Assembly: GCF_016613475.2 (NCBI RefSeq)
Contig: NZ_CP071517.1
Span: 3,883,893-3,947,892, forward strand
DNA length: 64,000 bases
Reading direction: 5' to 3'
DNA from: Lysobacter arenosi
GTDB taxonomy: Bacteria; Pseudomonadota; Gammaproteobacteria; Xanthomonadales; Xanthomonadaceae
The notes beneath the pieces are model-generated. The model saw nothing but the letters and a program-made list of their open reading frames with translations, did not search any database and was not told where the DNA came from. Position 1 is the first letter of the stretch. Every line of letters begins with the position of its first letter. This document shows positions 1 through 8,174 of the stretch, piece by piece. The position numbers and the translations under genes were made by a program.

Positions 1-85
1 GGGGCCATTAGAGCAAATGCTCCCGCGGGACGGTGCGGGGCAGGGCCGGCCCGGCGACCGCGCCTGTGGCCGCTCCCGCGCCTGC

Positions 86-115
86 TTCACGCCCCGTCGG
101 CCGCTCCCCTATCAT
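86..115 (+). promoter_or_regulatory. possible sigma70 promoter for the MFS transporter gene
   Basis: A TTCACG hexamer at 86-91 and a TATCAT hexamer at 110-115 are separated by 18 bases and lie about 45 bases before the ATG of the transporter. The match is by eye only, in GC-rich DNA where such matches are fairly rare. Nothing else is recognisable in the first 160 bases. Confidence 0.35.
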
Positions 116-160
116 CCGCCCAACCCACAGCGCGCCGGCCGGCCGCGAGGAAAGCGGAAC

Positions 161-1564
161 ATGGCGACAGGCGGGCACGGCGAGGGCGCGGTCGGCGACG
201 GCGCGGGCGAGCGTGGCCGGGGCGAGCGTGGCCGGAGCGAGGGCGGCCACCTGCGCAACTTCCAGGCCGCGCTGCGCGAGTCGCCGCCGCTGTGGTGGTC
301 GCTGCTGTATTTCTTCTGCCTGCTGTGTGGCTATTACGTGCTGCGTCCCGTCCGCGACGCCATGGGTGCCTCCGGCGACATCGCCACGGTATTCCCGCAG
401 GCCAGCATCGACTGGGCGGCGGCGCACGGCTTCGCCCTCAAGGACTTCACGCTGCAGGTGCTCTTCACTGGCACCTTCCTGACGATGGTGCTCTTGCAGC
501 CGGTGTACGGGGCGCTGGTGTCGCGCTTCCCACGCCGCGTATTCCTGCCGGCGGTGTACCTGGTCTTCATCGCCTGCCTGCTCGGCTTCTACTGGGCTTT
601 CGACCACGACGTGCCGGGGCGCGGCGCGGTGTTCTTCATCTGGGTGGCGGTGTTCAACCTGTTTGCGGTGGCCGTGTTCTGGAGCTTCATGGCCGACGTG
701 TTCGACAACGACCACGCCAAGCGCCTGTACGGCTACATCGGCGCGGGCGGCACGATCGGCGCGCTGGTTGGCCCGCTGCTGACGACCAGCCTGGTAGGCA
801 CGATCGGCGTGGCCAACCTGCTGCTGGTGTCGGCCGGCTTCCTCGCGGTGTGCCTGCTGTGCATCCTGCAGCTGCGCAAGTGGGCGATCCGGCGCGAGCA
901 GCTCAGCGGCGGCGTCGACGGCGAGTCCGCGATGGGCGGATCGATCGTGGCCGGCCTGCGCCTGGTCTGGCAGCGGCCGCTGCTGCGCGCGCTGGCGATC
1001 ACGGTGTTCTTCGGCGTCGGCGTCGGCACGCTGCTCTACAACGAGCAGGCGGCTATAGTGAAAGCGTTCTACCCCGATGCGCGCGCGGCCACGCGCTACT
1101 ACTCCATCATCGACGGCGCGGTGAACACCGTGACCATCCTGGTGCAGTTGCTGCTCACGCGCTTCCTGCTGCGTCGCTACGGCGTCGGGCCGACGCTGCT
1201 GATCCCCGCGTTCGCCATCCTCGGTGGCTACGCGATGCTGGCGCTGTCGCCGGTGCCGCTGCTGGTGGCGATGGTGCAGGTGGCTACGCGCGCCGGCGAG
1301 TTCTCGCTGGCCAAGCCCGGTCGGGAAACGATCTACACCCGCGTCGATCGCGAATCGCGCTATAAGGCCAAGGCGGTGATCGACACGGTGGTCTATCGCG
1401 GCGGCGACCTGACGTTCGTGTGGCTGCACAAGGCGCTGTCGGCGTTCGGCTCGCGGCTGGTGTTCGTGGCCGGCATGGCCGTCGCGCTGGGCCTGACCTT
1501 TGGCGCATGGAAAGTGATCCGCGCGCAGCGCACGCTGCCTGACGAATCGAGCCCGTCTGCGTAA
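161..1564 (+). CDS. MFS-type membrane transporter, NTP/NDP exchange transporter-like
   Basis: A 467-residue polytopic inner-membrane protein. The first 33 residues are a Gly/Arg/Glu-rich low-complexity tail containing GERGR repeats. Transmembrane segments follow from about residue 45, with a YYVLRPVRDAMG segment at the end of the first helix. That RPVRD-type motif is known from MFS proteins annotated as NTP/NDP exchange transporters in Xanthomonadaceae. About eleven to twelve hydrophobic segments can be counted. The ATG is preceded by GAGGAAAG eight bases upstream, which favours it over an upstream in-frame ATG at 17. The substrate is inferred from family resemblance only; a generic MFS exporter cannot be excluded. 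No partner gene is adjacent. Confidence 0.75.
   Translation: MATGGHGEGAVGDGAGERGRGERGRSEGGHLRNFQAALRESPPLWWSLLYFFCLLCGYYVLRPVRDAMGASGDIATVFPQASIDWAAAHGFALKDFTLQVLFTGTFLTMVLLQPVYGALVSRFPRRVFLPAVYLVFIACLLGFYWAFDHDVPGRGAVFFIWVAVFNLFAVAVFWSFMADVFDNDHAKRLYGYIGAGGTIGALVGPLLTTSLVGTIGVANLLLVSAGFLAVCLLCILQLRKWAIRREQLSGGVDGESAMGGSIVAGLRLVWQRPLLRALAITVFFGVGVGTLLYNEQAAIVKAFYPDARAATRYYSIIDGAVNTVTILVQLLLTRFLLRRYGVGPTLLIPAFAILGGYAMLALSPVPLLVAMVQVATRAGEFSLAKPGRETIYTRVDRESRYKAKAVIDTVVYRGGDLTFVWLHKALSAFGSRLVFVAGMAVALGLTFGAWKVIRAQRTLPDESSPSA
206..235 (+). repeat. two perfect 15-bp direct repeats inside the transporter 5' end
   Basis: The unit ggcgagcgtggccgg occurs twice back to back and encodes the GERGR repeat of the transporter's N-terminal tail. 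The 15-bp unit keeps the reading frame, so copy-number change would alter tail length without breaking the gene. Confidence 0.8.
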
Positions 1565-1674
1565 TCCCCCGGACCGGGATGTCGAAACCCGGCACCTGGG
1601 GACGACTATCCGGTAAGGCGGCACGAACCGGCCGCCCCTGCCGCGCCCCGGCGCAATCCTCACAGGAGCCGACC

Positions 1675-2028
1675 ATGAAATACGCCTGCCTGATCTACGA
1701 CGACGAGAAGCTGTTCGACGCCATGCCCAAGGACGAGGTCGACGCGATCCTCGGCGAGTACTTTGCCCTTTCCGACGAGCTGGGCCAGAGCGGCCATCTC
1801 CTGGGTGGCGAGGCCCTGATGCCTGTGAGCAGCGCGACCGTCGTGCGCGTCCGCCACGGCCGCACCTCCACCACCGATGGCCCGTACGTGGAGACCAAGG
1901 AGCAGCTGGGCGGCTTCTTCCTGATCGAGGCGCGCGACCTCGACGAGGCGATACGCATCGCTGCGCGCATCCCGTCGGCCCGCTTCGGCAGCGTCGAGGT
2001 GCGGCCAGTGATGGAGTTCGAACGGTAG
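1675..2028 (+). CDS. YCII/DGPF-domain protein, partner of the following ECF sigma factor
   Basis: A 117-residue single-domain protein of the YCII-related family. It shows the family hallmark DGPYVETKEQLGGFFLIEA in the middle of the domain, where the DGP segment gives the DGPF name. The start is the ATG with CAGGAG eight bases upstream; an earlier in-frame start at 1579 would add a sequence unlike the family. The gene ends seven bases before the GTG of the sigma-factor gene, so the two are probably co-transcribed. This pairing is a known signature of the ECF42 sigma group. The biochemical role of DGPF proteins is not settled. Confidence 0.88.
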   Translation: MKYACLIYDDEKLFDAMPKDEVDAILGEYFALSDELGQSGHLLGGEALMPVSSATVVRVRHGRTSTTDGPYVETKEQLGGFFLIEARDLDEAIRIAARIPSARFGSVEVRPVMEFER

Positions 2029-2035
2029 CCAGCTG

Positions 2036-3295
2036 GTGAGCGACCTCGGCGACCGCAGTGGCGATCCGGTCCGCGACCGGCTGGACGCGGTCTACCGCCT
2101 TGAATCGCGCCGCGTCCTGGCCACGCTGATCCGCCTCCTCGGCGACTTCGACCTCGCCGAGGAGGCGCTGCACGACGCCTTCCGCGCCGCGATCGAGCAA
2201 TGGCCGCAGCAGGGCATACCGGAGCAGCCACGCGCCTGGCTGGTGTCGGCCGGGCGCTTCAAGGCGATCGACAGCCTGCGCAGGCGCTCGCGCTTCGACG
2301 CATCGCTGACGCAGATCGCCGAGCGACTCTACAGCGACCTCGGCGACGGTGCCGCCCTCGACGAGGACGTGGAGGACGACCGCCTGCGCCTGATCTTCAC
2401 TTGCTGCCACCCGGCCCTGTCCGCCGATGCGCAGGTCGCCCTCACGCTGCGCGAAGTCTGCGACCTGACCACGGAGGAGATCGCGCGGGCGTTCCTGATC
2501 CCGGCGCCGACCGTGGCCCAGCGCATCGTCCGTGCGAAGTCGAAGATCCGCCAGGCGCGGATCCCCTACCAGGTGCCGTCCCGCGAAGAACTGCCGCAGC
2601 GCATCGACAACGTGCTGCAGGTGATCTATCTCGTTTTCAACGAGGGCTACGTGGCGACGTCGGGCGAGTCGCTGACGCGCCACGATCTTTGCTGCGAAGC
2701 GACCCGGCTTGGCCGCTTGCTGGTGGAACTGCTGCCCGACCCGGAGACACTCGGCCTGCTGGCGCTGATGCTGCTGCACGAGTCGCGGCGGCCGGCGCGC
2801 GCTACTACGGGTGGTGACCTCGTGCTGCTCGCCGAGCAGGACCGCAGCCTGTGGGACCGCCGTCTGATCGCCGAAGGACTGGCGCTGGTGCAGCGGATCC
2901 GTGCATCGCGCCGCTTCGGCCCGTACAGCCTGCAGGCCTCGATCGCCGCGGTGCATGCCGCCTCCGCCAGCGCCGCGCAAACGGACTGGGCGCAGATCGT
3001 TGCGATCTACGAACTGCTGCTGCGCGCCGACCCCTCGCCGGTGGTCGAGCTGAACCGCGCAGCGGCGGTGGCGATGCGCGACGGCCCTGCCGCGGGGCTG
3101 GCCCTCGTCGAAGCCCTGCTCGCGCGGGGCGAACTGCTTCAATACCCGCTGGCGCATTCGGCACATGCCGATTTGTGCCGGCGGTTGGGGAGAACCGAAC
3201 AGGCACGCGCATCCTACCTGCGGGCACTGGAACTGACGCAGCAGGCGCCGCAACGGCGCTTCATCGAGCGCAGGCTGGGCGAGCTGGAGGGATGA
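2036..3295 (+). CDS. ECF42-type RNA polymerase sigma factor with C-terminal TPR-like domain
   Basis: A 419-residue protein, about twice the size of a normal ECF sigma factor. The sigma-2 region spans about residues 10-75 (RVLATLIRLLGDFDLAEEALHDAF), and sigma-4 about 115-170, with a helix-turn-helix running through LTTEEIARAFLIPAPTVAQRI. From about residue 185 there is an extra helical domain of the DUF6596/TPR-like type that ends with an LGRTEQARASYLRALELT repeat. This architecture beside a DGPF gene defines ECF42, in which the C-terminal extension is thought to replace an anti-sigma factor. It starts with GTG. No cognate anti-sigma gene is adjacent, which fits. Target promoters are unknown; autoregulation of this pair is a fair inference. 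Confidence 0.9.
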   Translation: MSDLGDRSGDPVRDRLDAVYRLESRRVLATLIRLLGDFDLAEEALHDAFRAAIEQWPQQGIPEQPRAWLVSAGRFKAIDSLRRRSRFDASLTQIAERLYSDLGDGAALDEDVEDDRLRLIFTCCHPALSADAQVALTLREVCDLTTEEIARAFLIPAPTVAQRIVRAKSKIRQARIPYQVPSREELPQRIDNVLQVIYLVFNEGYVATSGESLTRHDLCCEATRLGRLLVELLPDPETLGLLALMLLHESRRPARATTGGDLVLLAEQDRSLWDRRLIAEGLALVQRIRASRRFGPYSLQASIAAVHAASASAAQTDWAQIVAIYELLLRADPSPVVELNRAAAVAMRDGPAAGLALVEALLARGELLQYPLAHSAHADLCRRLGRTEQARASYLRALELTQQAPQRRFIERRLGELEG

Positions 3296-3383
3296 CGGCG
3301 GGCCTGCACATCGACACTGCCGGTCGATGGAGGACGGCGCCAATGCTAGAGTCGCCGGGGTCCGGAAGGAGAAGGATTTTTTC

Positions 3384-4019
3384 ATGGAGACCACAGGCAT
3401 GACGATGCAATTGCGCTGTCGCTGCGGAGCGGTGAGGGGCGAAATGGACACCCGCCGCGCCTACACACGGGCGACCTGTTACTGCAAGGACTGCCGTGCC
3501 TACGGACGCTTCATCGGGCAGCCTGGCGTGCTGGATGCCGGCGGTGGCACCGACATCGTCGCGATGGCACCGGTCGCCGTGCGTTTCACTTCCGGCTCCG
3601 AGCACATTGCCTGCATGTCGCTCAGTCCCAACGGACTGCTGCGCTGGTACGCGTCGTGCTGTCGCACGCCCTTGGGCAATACGCCGCGCAATCCGAAGGT
3701 GCCCTACGCGGGCCTGGTGACAGTCTGCTTCGATGCAGCGCCGGAAGCGGTGGACACGGCGTTCGGTCCGCAGGGTCGCATCGTGCTGAGCGCCAAGACG
3801 GCCACCGCGCCGGTCAGCGCCACGCCGCTTACTTTCATCACGGGCGGGTTGCGCATCTTCGCCGGCATCATCGGCGCTCGACTGCGTCGCGAGCGCGCAA
3901 CGCCGTTCTTCGACGCCAGCGGTCGTCCGTTGCGCGAGCCGGAGGTGATCAGTCGTGACCAGCGCGCCGCGCTGGAGCAGCTCGATGCCCGGCAAGAGGA
4001 CGGCGGAGACCGGCTGTAG
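3384..4019 (+). CDS. DUF6151 family cysteine-rich protein (GFA-like fold)
   Basis: A 211-residue soluble protein. Near the N-terminus it has the cysteine pattern CRCGAVRG followed by CYCKDCRAYGRF, and a later CCRTPLGNTPRNPKVPYAGL. The paired cysteines resemble the zinc sites of the GFA/CENP-V group, but the overall pattern is that of DUF6151. The ATG lies seven bases after AAGGAGAAGGA, a strong ribosome-binding site. It follows the ECF42 gene by 88 bases on the same strand and may be read with it, but no functional link is proven. Zinc binding is inferred; no catalytic activity can be assigned. Confidence 0.75.
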   Translation: METTGMTMQLRCRCGAVRGEMDTRRAYTRATCYCKDCRAYGRFIGQPGVLDAGGGTDIVAMAPVAVRFTSGSEHIACMSLSPNGLLRWYASCCRTPLGNTPRNPKVPYAGLVTVCFDAAPEAVDTAFGPQGRIVLSAKTATAPVSATPLTFITGGLRIFAGIIGARLRRERATPFFDASGRPLREPEVISRDQRAALEQLDARQEDGGDRL

Positions 4020-4078
4020 GAGAGGCAAGTTCCGGCCTCATACTGCGAAGCATCCCCAGGCAACAGTCCGGAGACTCC

Positions 4079-5344
4079 ATGCGTCGTCGCGACTTTCTCA
4101 GTGCAGCCGTTGCCGCCGCCGGCGCCGCGTCTGCCACTTTCACGGTGGTCGGCCGGGCCGCCCACGCCGCACCGGCCGGTGTGCCTGGCCTGACCTCGTT
4201 GACCGTCGGCGCCAAGCCGATTTCGGCCGACGAACGCCTGGCACGGATCGCCAAGCTGCAACGCTTGATGGTCGACCAGAAGATCGGCGCCCTGATCCTC
4301 GAGTCAGGCTCGAGCCTGGATTACTTCACCGGGATCCAGTGGCATCGCTCGGAGCGCACGACCGCCGCCGTGATCCCGGCCCGGGGCGAGATCGTCGTCG
4401 TGACGCCGGCCTTCGAAGTGCCCTCGGTCCGCGAGACCCTAGCAGTCGGCGGCGACGTGCGGCCTTGGAATGAGCACGAGAGCCCGTTCGCCCTCCTGGT
4501 GGGCGCCCTCCGCGACCGCGGTGTCACTTCAGGCCCGATAGCGTTCGAATCCACCACGCGACTCTTCATCGTCGACGGCGTGCGCGATGCAAGCGCAGGG
4601 GCCTACCAGGTGGTGTCCGGCGACGCCCTGGTGAAAGCCGTCCGGCTGATCAAGTCGCCGGCCGAACTTGCACTGATGCAAGTCGCCAACAACGTCACGC
4701 TGGCAGCACTGCGCCACGTCCATGACAACGTCCGACCCGGCATGCGCCCCGACGAGATCGCCGCCATGACCGATGCCGCCACGGCGGCACTGGGTGGCGT
4801 GCCGGGGTTCGCCCTCGTGTTGTTGAACGAGGCCAGCGCCTATCCGCACGGATCCAAGCAGCCGCAGACGCTGCGCGAGGGCTCGGTCATCCTGATGGAC
4901 GTGGGTTGCACCGTGCACGGCTACCAATCGGACATCTCGCGCACCTGGGTGATGGGGAAGCCGACCGCGAAGCAGCGAAACGTCTGGGATACCGTCAAGC
5001 GCGGCCAGGAGCTGGCGTTGGCGACCGCCAAGCTGGGTACGCCGGTGGGCGCCATCGATGACGCCGTACGCGCCTACTACGAAAAGGAAGGCTGGGGTCC
5101 CGGCTACCGGCTGCCCGGTCTTTCGCACCGCACCGGCCACGGCATCGGCCTGGACGGCCACGAGCCGCCCTACCTCGTGCATGGCGACACCACGCCGCTG
5201 GCACCGGGCATGTGCTTTTCCGACGAACCGGGACTCTACATTCCAGGCGAGTTCGGAGTCCGGATGGAGGACTGCTGGTACATGACCGAGGCGGGGCCGA
5301 AACTTTTCACCGAACTGGCCAGGTCGATCGACGATCCGATCTGA
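4079..5344 (+). CDS. Tat-exported M24 family metallopeptidase (Xaa-Pro peptidase type)
   Basis: A 421-residue protein beginning with a twin-arginine signal (MRRRDFLSAAV, then an Ala-rich stretch and an AHA-like cleavage site near residue 36), so it acts in the periplasm. A creatinase/prolidase N-terminal domain (about 50-190) precedes the pita-bread catalytic domain. All five dinuclear metal ligands expected for M24 are present: Asp274 (MDVG), Asp285 (SDISRT), His354 (GHGIG), Glu383 (DEPG) and Glu397 (RMED). It should release N-terminal residues from X-Pro peptides. Export of an M24 enzyme is common in Xanthomonadaceae but unusual elsewhere. The substrate is unknown. Confidence 0.88.
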   Translation: MRRRDFLSAAVAAAGAASATFTVVGRAAHAAPAGVPGLTSLTVGAKPISADERLARIAKLQRLMVDQKIGALILESGSSLDYFTGIQWHRSERTTAAVIPARGEIVVVTPAFEVPSVRETLAVGGDVRPWNEHESPFALLVGALRDRGVTSGPIAFESTTRLFIVDGVRDASAGAYQVVSGDALVKAVRLIKSPAELALMQVANNVTLAALRHVHDNVRPGMRPDEIAAMTDAATAALGGVPGFALVLLNEASAYPHGSKQPQTLREGSVILMDVGCTVHGYQSDISRTWVMGKPTAKQRNVWDTVKRGQELALATAKLGTPVGAIDDAVRAYYEKEGWGPGYRLPGLSHRTGHGIGLDGHEPPYLVHGDTTPLAPGMCFSDEPGLYIPGEFGVRMEDCWYMTEAGPKLFTELARSIDDPI

Positions 5345-5433
5345 TCGGTTCCGCGGCAAGCAACATCCAAGTTCAAGGCGTTCGGTAGGTCGGTGATGAT
5401 GGGCCTGGCAGTCACTACCATTTTGGAGGGATC

Positions 5434-5637
5434 ATGAGACTACGCACAGCCTTAAGTCTGATGTTCTGCCTTGTCGCTGCGGGTTGCGCTACCGGATCGG
5501 CAACGATTCACTCGGCCAATGCCAGCCCGACCTCAAACCAGAGCGAGCAGAATCTGGCCGAGAAGCGCCGACTACGGCGCCTGGAGACGATGGCGGCTCC
5601 TATTCCCCAGCGAAGTGGACTCATCCGGGGGAAGTAG
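5434..5637 (+). CDS. small predicted lipoprotein, unknown function
   Basis: A 67-residue peptide with a typical lipoprotein signal: positively charged start, hydrophobic core, and lipobox LVAAGC with the cysteine at residue 18. The mature part is about 50 residues, polar, with a Lys/Arg-rich middle (EKRRLRRLE). A GGAGGG ribosome-binding site sits five bases before the ATG, which supports a real gene despite its size. It stands alone between the M24 peptidase and threonine synthase genes. I do not recognise the family. Confidence 0.6.
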   Translation: MRLRTALSLMFCLVAAGCATGSATIHSANASPTSNQSEQNLAEKRRLRRLETMAAPIPQRSGLIRGK

Positions 5638-5703
5638 GTGCCGGCAGTGTCCGCAGCGAGTTGGCTGGCCTGCGTCCTGAACCACGGTCTGGATCTGGCG
5701 CCG

Positions 5704-6954
5704 TCATAGCAGGTGGCGCAGCGTCGGCAGGTACTTCTCGCTGGAGCCGGTGTTGACCGCGACCACCCGCTCACCGCGCCGGACGAGGCCGCGGTCGAGC
5801 AGCTGTGGCAGGGCAGCGAGGCAGGCTGCGCCCTCCGGCGAGATCCAGTCGCGCGTGCGGCGCCACCCCGCTGCGAGTTCGGTTTCGATCTCAGCTTCAT
5901 CGACCGCGATCGCCGCGCCACCGCTCGCCCGGATGATGTCCAGCACGCGGAAATGACCGACGCCGCCGGGCACGTTGAGACCCACCGCGAGGGTCTGGCC
6001 CGCCTCGACGACTGTCGTGTCCCCCGCGCCGTCGTCGAACGCACGCACGAGCGGGGCGGTTCGTGCGCTTTGCACGCACAGCATGCGCGGGCGTCGCGCA
6101 CCGATCATGCCGATTGCCTCGAGCTCGTCCCACGCCTTCCACATGCCCAGCACGCCGGTGCCGCCGCCGGTGGGATAGATCACCGCATCGGGCAACGACC
6201 AGCGTGTTTCGCCCGGCACCGGCTCAGCGAGTTCGAGGCCGAGCGATTTCTTCCCCTCGATCCGCCACCCAGGTTCCTGAAACGTCGCGACGGAAAACCA
6301 GCCATTTGGGATGTAGCGCTCCTTGAGGAACGCGCCGGCCTCGCGGATGGTCGGGCCGACCAGCTCAAGCATCACCCGATCGGGATAGCGCTTGGCGGCC
6401 GCGGCGACGCCGCCGAGAATTGGCATGGGCGTGTCGTCCGGCATTGCGACAACGACGCTCAGCCCCCCTTCGAGCGCGTAACGCACCAGCGAATCGCCGG
6501 CGTTGCCCTGCGTCGGCACCGCGAGCCTGGTCAGCCCCAGTCGTCGCGCCTGCGCGGCGACCATCGCCATACCGCGATCCTTGAAGCTCTGCGTCGGGTT
6601 CGCGCCGTGGCCGGGATGCGCCTTGCCTTCGTCCTTGAGCTGGAGCGCAAGGCCCGCCTTTGCCGCGACCGGATGCGTCGAGTAATCGAGCAGCGGCGTC
6701 GCGCCTTCGCCGAGCGGGACGAGATGCGCGGCGTCGACCGGATCGTCGGCATCGAGCGCCATCAACGCGCCAAAGCGCCACAGGTCTCGACGCTGCGGGC
6801 GATACCACGCCGCATCTGGTTTCTCGCCCGCCAGTCGCTCGAGGTCGAGCACCATCTCGACCGGCCGGCCGTCGACCGGATCGAGGTTCATCGGTACGTC
6901 GGCGGAATACTCGACGCCGGAGGCGATACCTCGAACGCAGCGTACGTAGGACAT
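5704..6954 (-). CDS. threonine synthase, PLP-dependent
   Basis: A 416-residue fold-type II PLP enzyme. The cofactor lysine is Lys125 in NPTQSFKDRGM. The Gly-rich phosphate loop is YPTGGGTGVLGMW, and the C-terminal VNTGSSEKY segment is typical of the family. It converts O-phosphohomoserine to threonine in the cytoplasm. The chosen ATG begins MSYVRCVRG, the usual N-terminus; an in-frame start at 7065 would add 37 Arg/Pro-rich residues of no known type. It is not next to thrA or thrB, so it may be a stand-alone or second copy. Related threonine synthase-like lyases are the alternative. It points away from the cassette block that begins next door. Confidence 0.85.
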   Translation of the reverse strand: MSYVRCVRGIASGVEYSADVPMNLDPVDGRPVEMVLDLERLAGEKPDAAWYRPQRRDLWRFGALMALDADDPVDAAHLVPLGEGATPLLDYSTHPVAAKAGLALQLKDEGKAHPGHGANPTQSFKDRGMAMVAAQARRLGLTRLAVPTQGNAGDSLVRYALEGGLSVVVAMPDDTPMPILGGVAAAAKRYPDRVMLELVGPTIREAGAFLKERYIPNGWFSVATFQEPGWRIEGKKSLGLELAEPVPGETRWSLPDAVIYPTGGGTGVLGMWKAWDELEAIGMIGARRPRMLCVQSARTAPLVRAFDDGAGDTTVVEAGQTLAVGLNVPGGVGHFRVLDIIRASGGAAIAVDEAEIETELAAGWRRTRDWISPEGAACLAALPQLLDRGLVRRGERVVAVNTGSSEKYLPTLRHLL

Positions 6955-7227
6955 GGGCGGACCCGATCGGAGGTCCGTCGTTTGTCGCAGTCCCGCGCCC
7001 GGATTGCAACCGCGCGCGGCTCTCCCTGTTCGTTGACCGTGGTGGGCGTTGGCCGAGTGAGGCATTGACCGGGGGCACCCGTGGGCGCTCGGCTATACGC
7101 CGGCTTGTTGGCCGGACCCAGCTTGCATAAGCTCAAGTGCAATCAGGGGGTTACAGCCCATTCGCCGGGGTGTGGCGTCAGACGTATAACCGGACCCACG
7201 GGTCCGTCTATTAGGTAGCTGGGCGTC

Positions 7228-7512
7228 ATGGATGGTTTCGAGAAGGTCATTGAGATGGTCGACTTCTACGATGGCCCTAGAGAAGGGGTCGCCCTCTTTG
7301 GTGGGAAGCCGCACACCTTCAAGTCACGAATGCTGGACATCCACGGCCCAGACGATGCCATGGATTTGTTTGATCTCACTCCGTTGGGATCCGATGTGCC
7401 AGTAGCGGTCGCCAGCGCAGAGTTCCGTCGTGCTGCCGATTGCCGCGCTGGGCCAGGGGAGTGGTCAAGTCTTGAGGTGCGCTGGTCGCAGGTGGGCGCA
7501 GATGGCACCTGA
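7228..7512 (+). CDS. integron-cassette-type small protein, unknown function
   Basis: A 94-residue soluble protein (start MDGFEKVIEMVDFYDGP) with no signal peptide or membrane segment. Its stop codon lies inside the first bases of an attC site (7507-7566), the normal arrangement for an integron cassette gene. About 40 bases upstream is a hairpin (cggaccc/gggtccg) following GTATAAC, which could be the remains of a preceding attC. I do not recognise the domain. The role is unknown; cassette proteins of this size are often accessory or toxin-immunity proteins, but nothing here shows that. Confidence 0.65.
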   Translation: MDGFEKVIEMVDFYDGPREGVALFGGKPHTFKSRMLDIHGPDDAMDLFDLTPLGSDVPVAVASAEFRRAADCRAGPGEWSSLEVRWSQVGADGT

Positions 7513-7566
7513 CAATTCATTCAAGTGGAAGCCGCTTCGCGGCTCCCCTTGATTCAGGCGTTAGGC
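7507..7566 (+). other. integron attC recombination site
   Basis: A 60-base imperfect inverted repeat with the attC layout. The R'' box is ACCTGAC, the L'' part AATTCATTCAAG, a central stem ggaagccgc/gcggctcc has one unpaired A, the L' part is CTTGATTCAGGC, and the final R' box is GTTAGGC, which matches the GTTRRRY consensus exactly. The bulged A is the kind of extrahelical base the integrase uses to choose the strand. Orientation agrees with the upstream cassette gene. Confidence 0.88.
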
Positions 7567-7569
7567 CTT

Positions 7570-7908
7570 ATGGAAAGGCATCAGCAGTTGAAAGACCTGG
7601 AAGATCACTTGGATCAGCTCGTAGCCATGCTATCCCTTGATCCAATGTGCGGCTGGTGGAAGCATTTCGAGAGTTGCCTCTGTGCAACCAGGGAGCTTCT
7701 CAGGCTTGGCTTCTCGCAGCAGCAGCTCAACGAACTTTCGGGTTCAGTCATGTGCGTGTATGGCGGATCTGGCAGCTTCAACGACTATGCGCCCGTGACC
7801 CGAGTTGGGCCTGACGGTGCCCTGGAGCTGGTTGCTGGCATGGACGCTGTTGATAGGCTGGCAGGCAAGGTCTATCGGTCAGCACTCGCGCTGCGGGTAG
7901 TCGGCTAA
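7570..7908 (+). CDS. integron-cassette-type protein, resembling DUF6966
   Basis: A 112-residue soluble, mostly helical protein. The chosen ATG is four bases after the GTTAGGC end of the preceding attC, the usual position of a cassette start; a start at 7525 would lie inside the attC. The C-terminal half has VMCVYGGSGSFNDYAPV, a YGGxGSFND pattern I associate with the DUF6966 family; that match is from memory. It is followed within two bases by the second attC, so gene plus site form a complete mobile cassette. There is no ribosome-binding site of note, so translation may depend on read-through from upstream. Confidence 0.68.
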   Translation: MERHQQLKDLEDHLDQLVAMLSLDPMCGWWKHFESCLCATRELLRLGFSQQQLNELSGSVMCVYGGSGSFNDYAPVTRVGPDGALELVAGMDAVDRLAGKVYRSALALRVVG

Positions 7909-7909
7909 G

Positions 7910-7994
7910 GCATAACAGTTCGTTCAAGCCGAACACAAATCGCTTCGCGCAAGCCGAAGCCGCTTCGCGGCTCGGCTTAGTTCAGGCGTTGGCG
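7910..7994 (+). other. integron attC recombination site, slightly degenerate 3' box
   Basis: An 85-base inverted repeat. The R'' box is GCATAAC, the L'' part AGTTCGTTCAAGCCGA, the centre carries two cgcttcgcg-type hairpins, and the L' part is TCGGCTTAGTTCAGGC, complementary to L''. The R' box is GTTGGCG, which departs from GTTRRRY at the last two positions, so this end may be inactive or may mark the edge of the array. The shared AGTTCGTTCAAG/TTAGTTCAGGC core with the first site places both in the Xanthomonas/Pseudomonas-like attC group. Confidence 0.85.
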
Positions 7995-8023
7995 AATGGC
8001 CGCTTATGGCCGATAGCGGGCAT
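7995..8023. repeat. palindromic repeat, copy 1
   Basis: A copy of a TCCGCTT-(centre)-AGCGGAC-type inverted repeat, here with arms ggccgct and agcgggc around tatggccgat. It abuts the second attC directly. Five further copies lie in the next 3.3 kb. Confidence 0.6.
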
Positions 8024-8054
8024 CGGTGCTACCTAAGCGTCGGGAACTGGTGCT

Positions 8055-8084
8055 AACTTCCGCTTCCGATCCAAAGCGGACACG
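8055..8084. repeat. palindromic repeat, copy 2
   Basis: Arms tccgctt and aagcgga flank ccgatcca. It is preceded by GGTGCTAAC, similar to the left flanks of copies 4 and 5. Confidence 0.65.
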
Positions 8085-8174
8085 CTCCCTCACACCAGCT
8101 AAACGCGACCAGAACAAGACTGCCGCTCTTCGTCGAGGCATGGTACTTCCCGACATGGAGAAGGTGGTGGTCTT

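Noticed and set aside
8..3451. A 1147-codon open frame on the minus strand over the first three genes
   Set aside because: Arg/Gln/His-rich, without domains, and antisense to a transporter, a YCII protein and a sigma factor that all have clear motifs. Long antisense frames are expected at this GC content.
7180..7227. A hairpin (cggaccc/gggtccg) after GTATAAC, upstream of the first cassette gene, as a third attC
   Set aside because: Position fits, but no GTTRRRY box or L'/L'' complementarity can be found; at most a relic, so not listed as a site.
6955..7227. An integrase gene left of the cassettes
   Set aside because: The gap is only 273 bases and has no tyrosine-recombinase motif on either strand.
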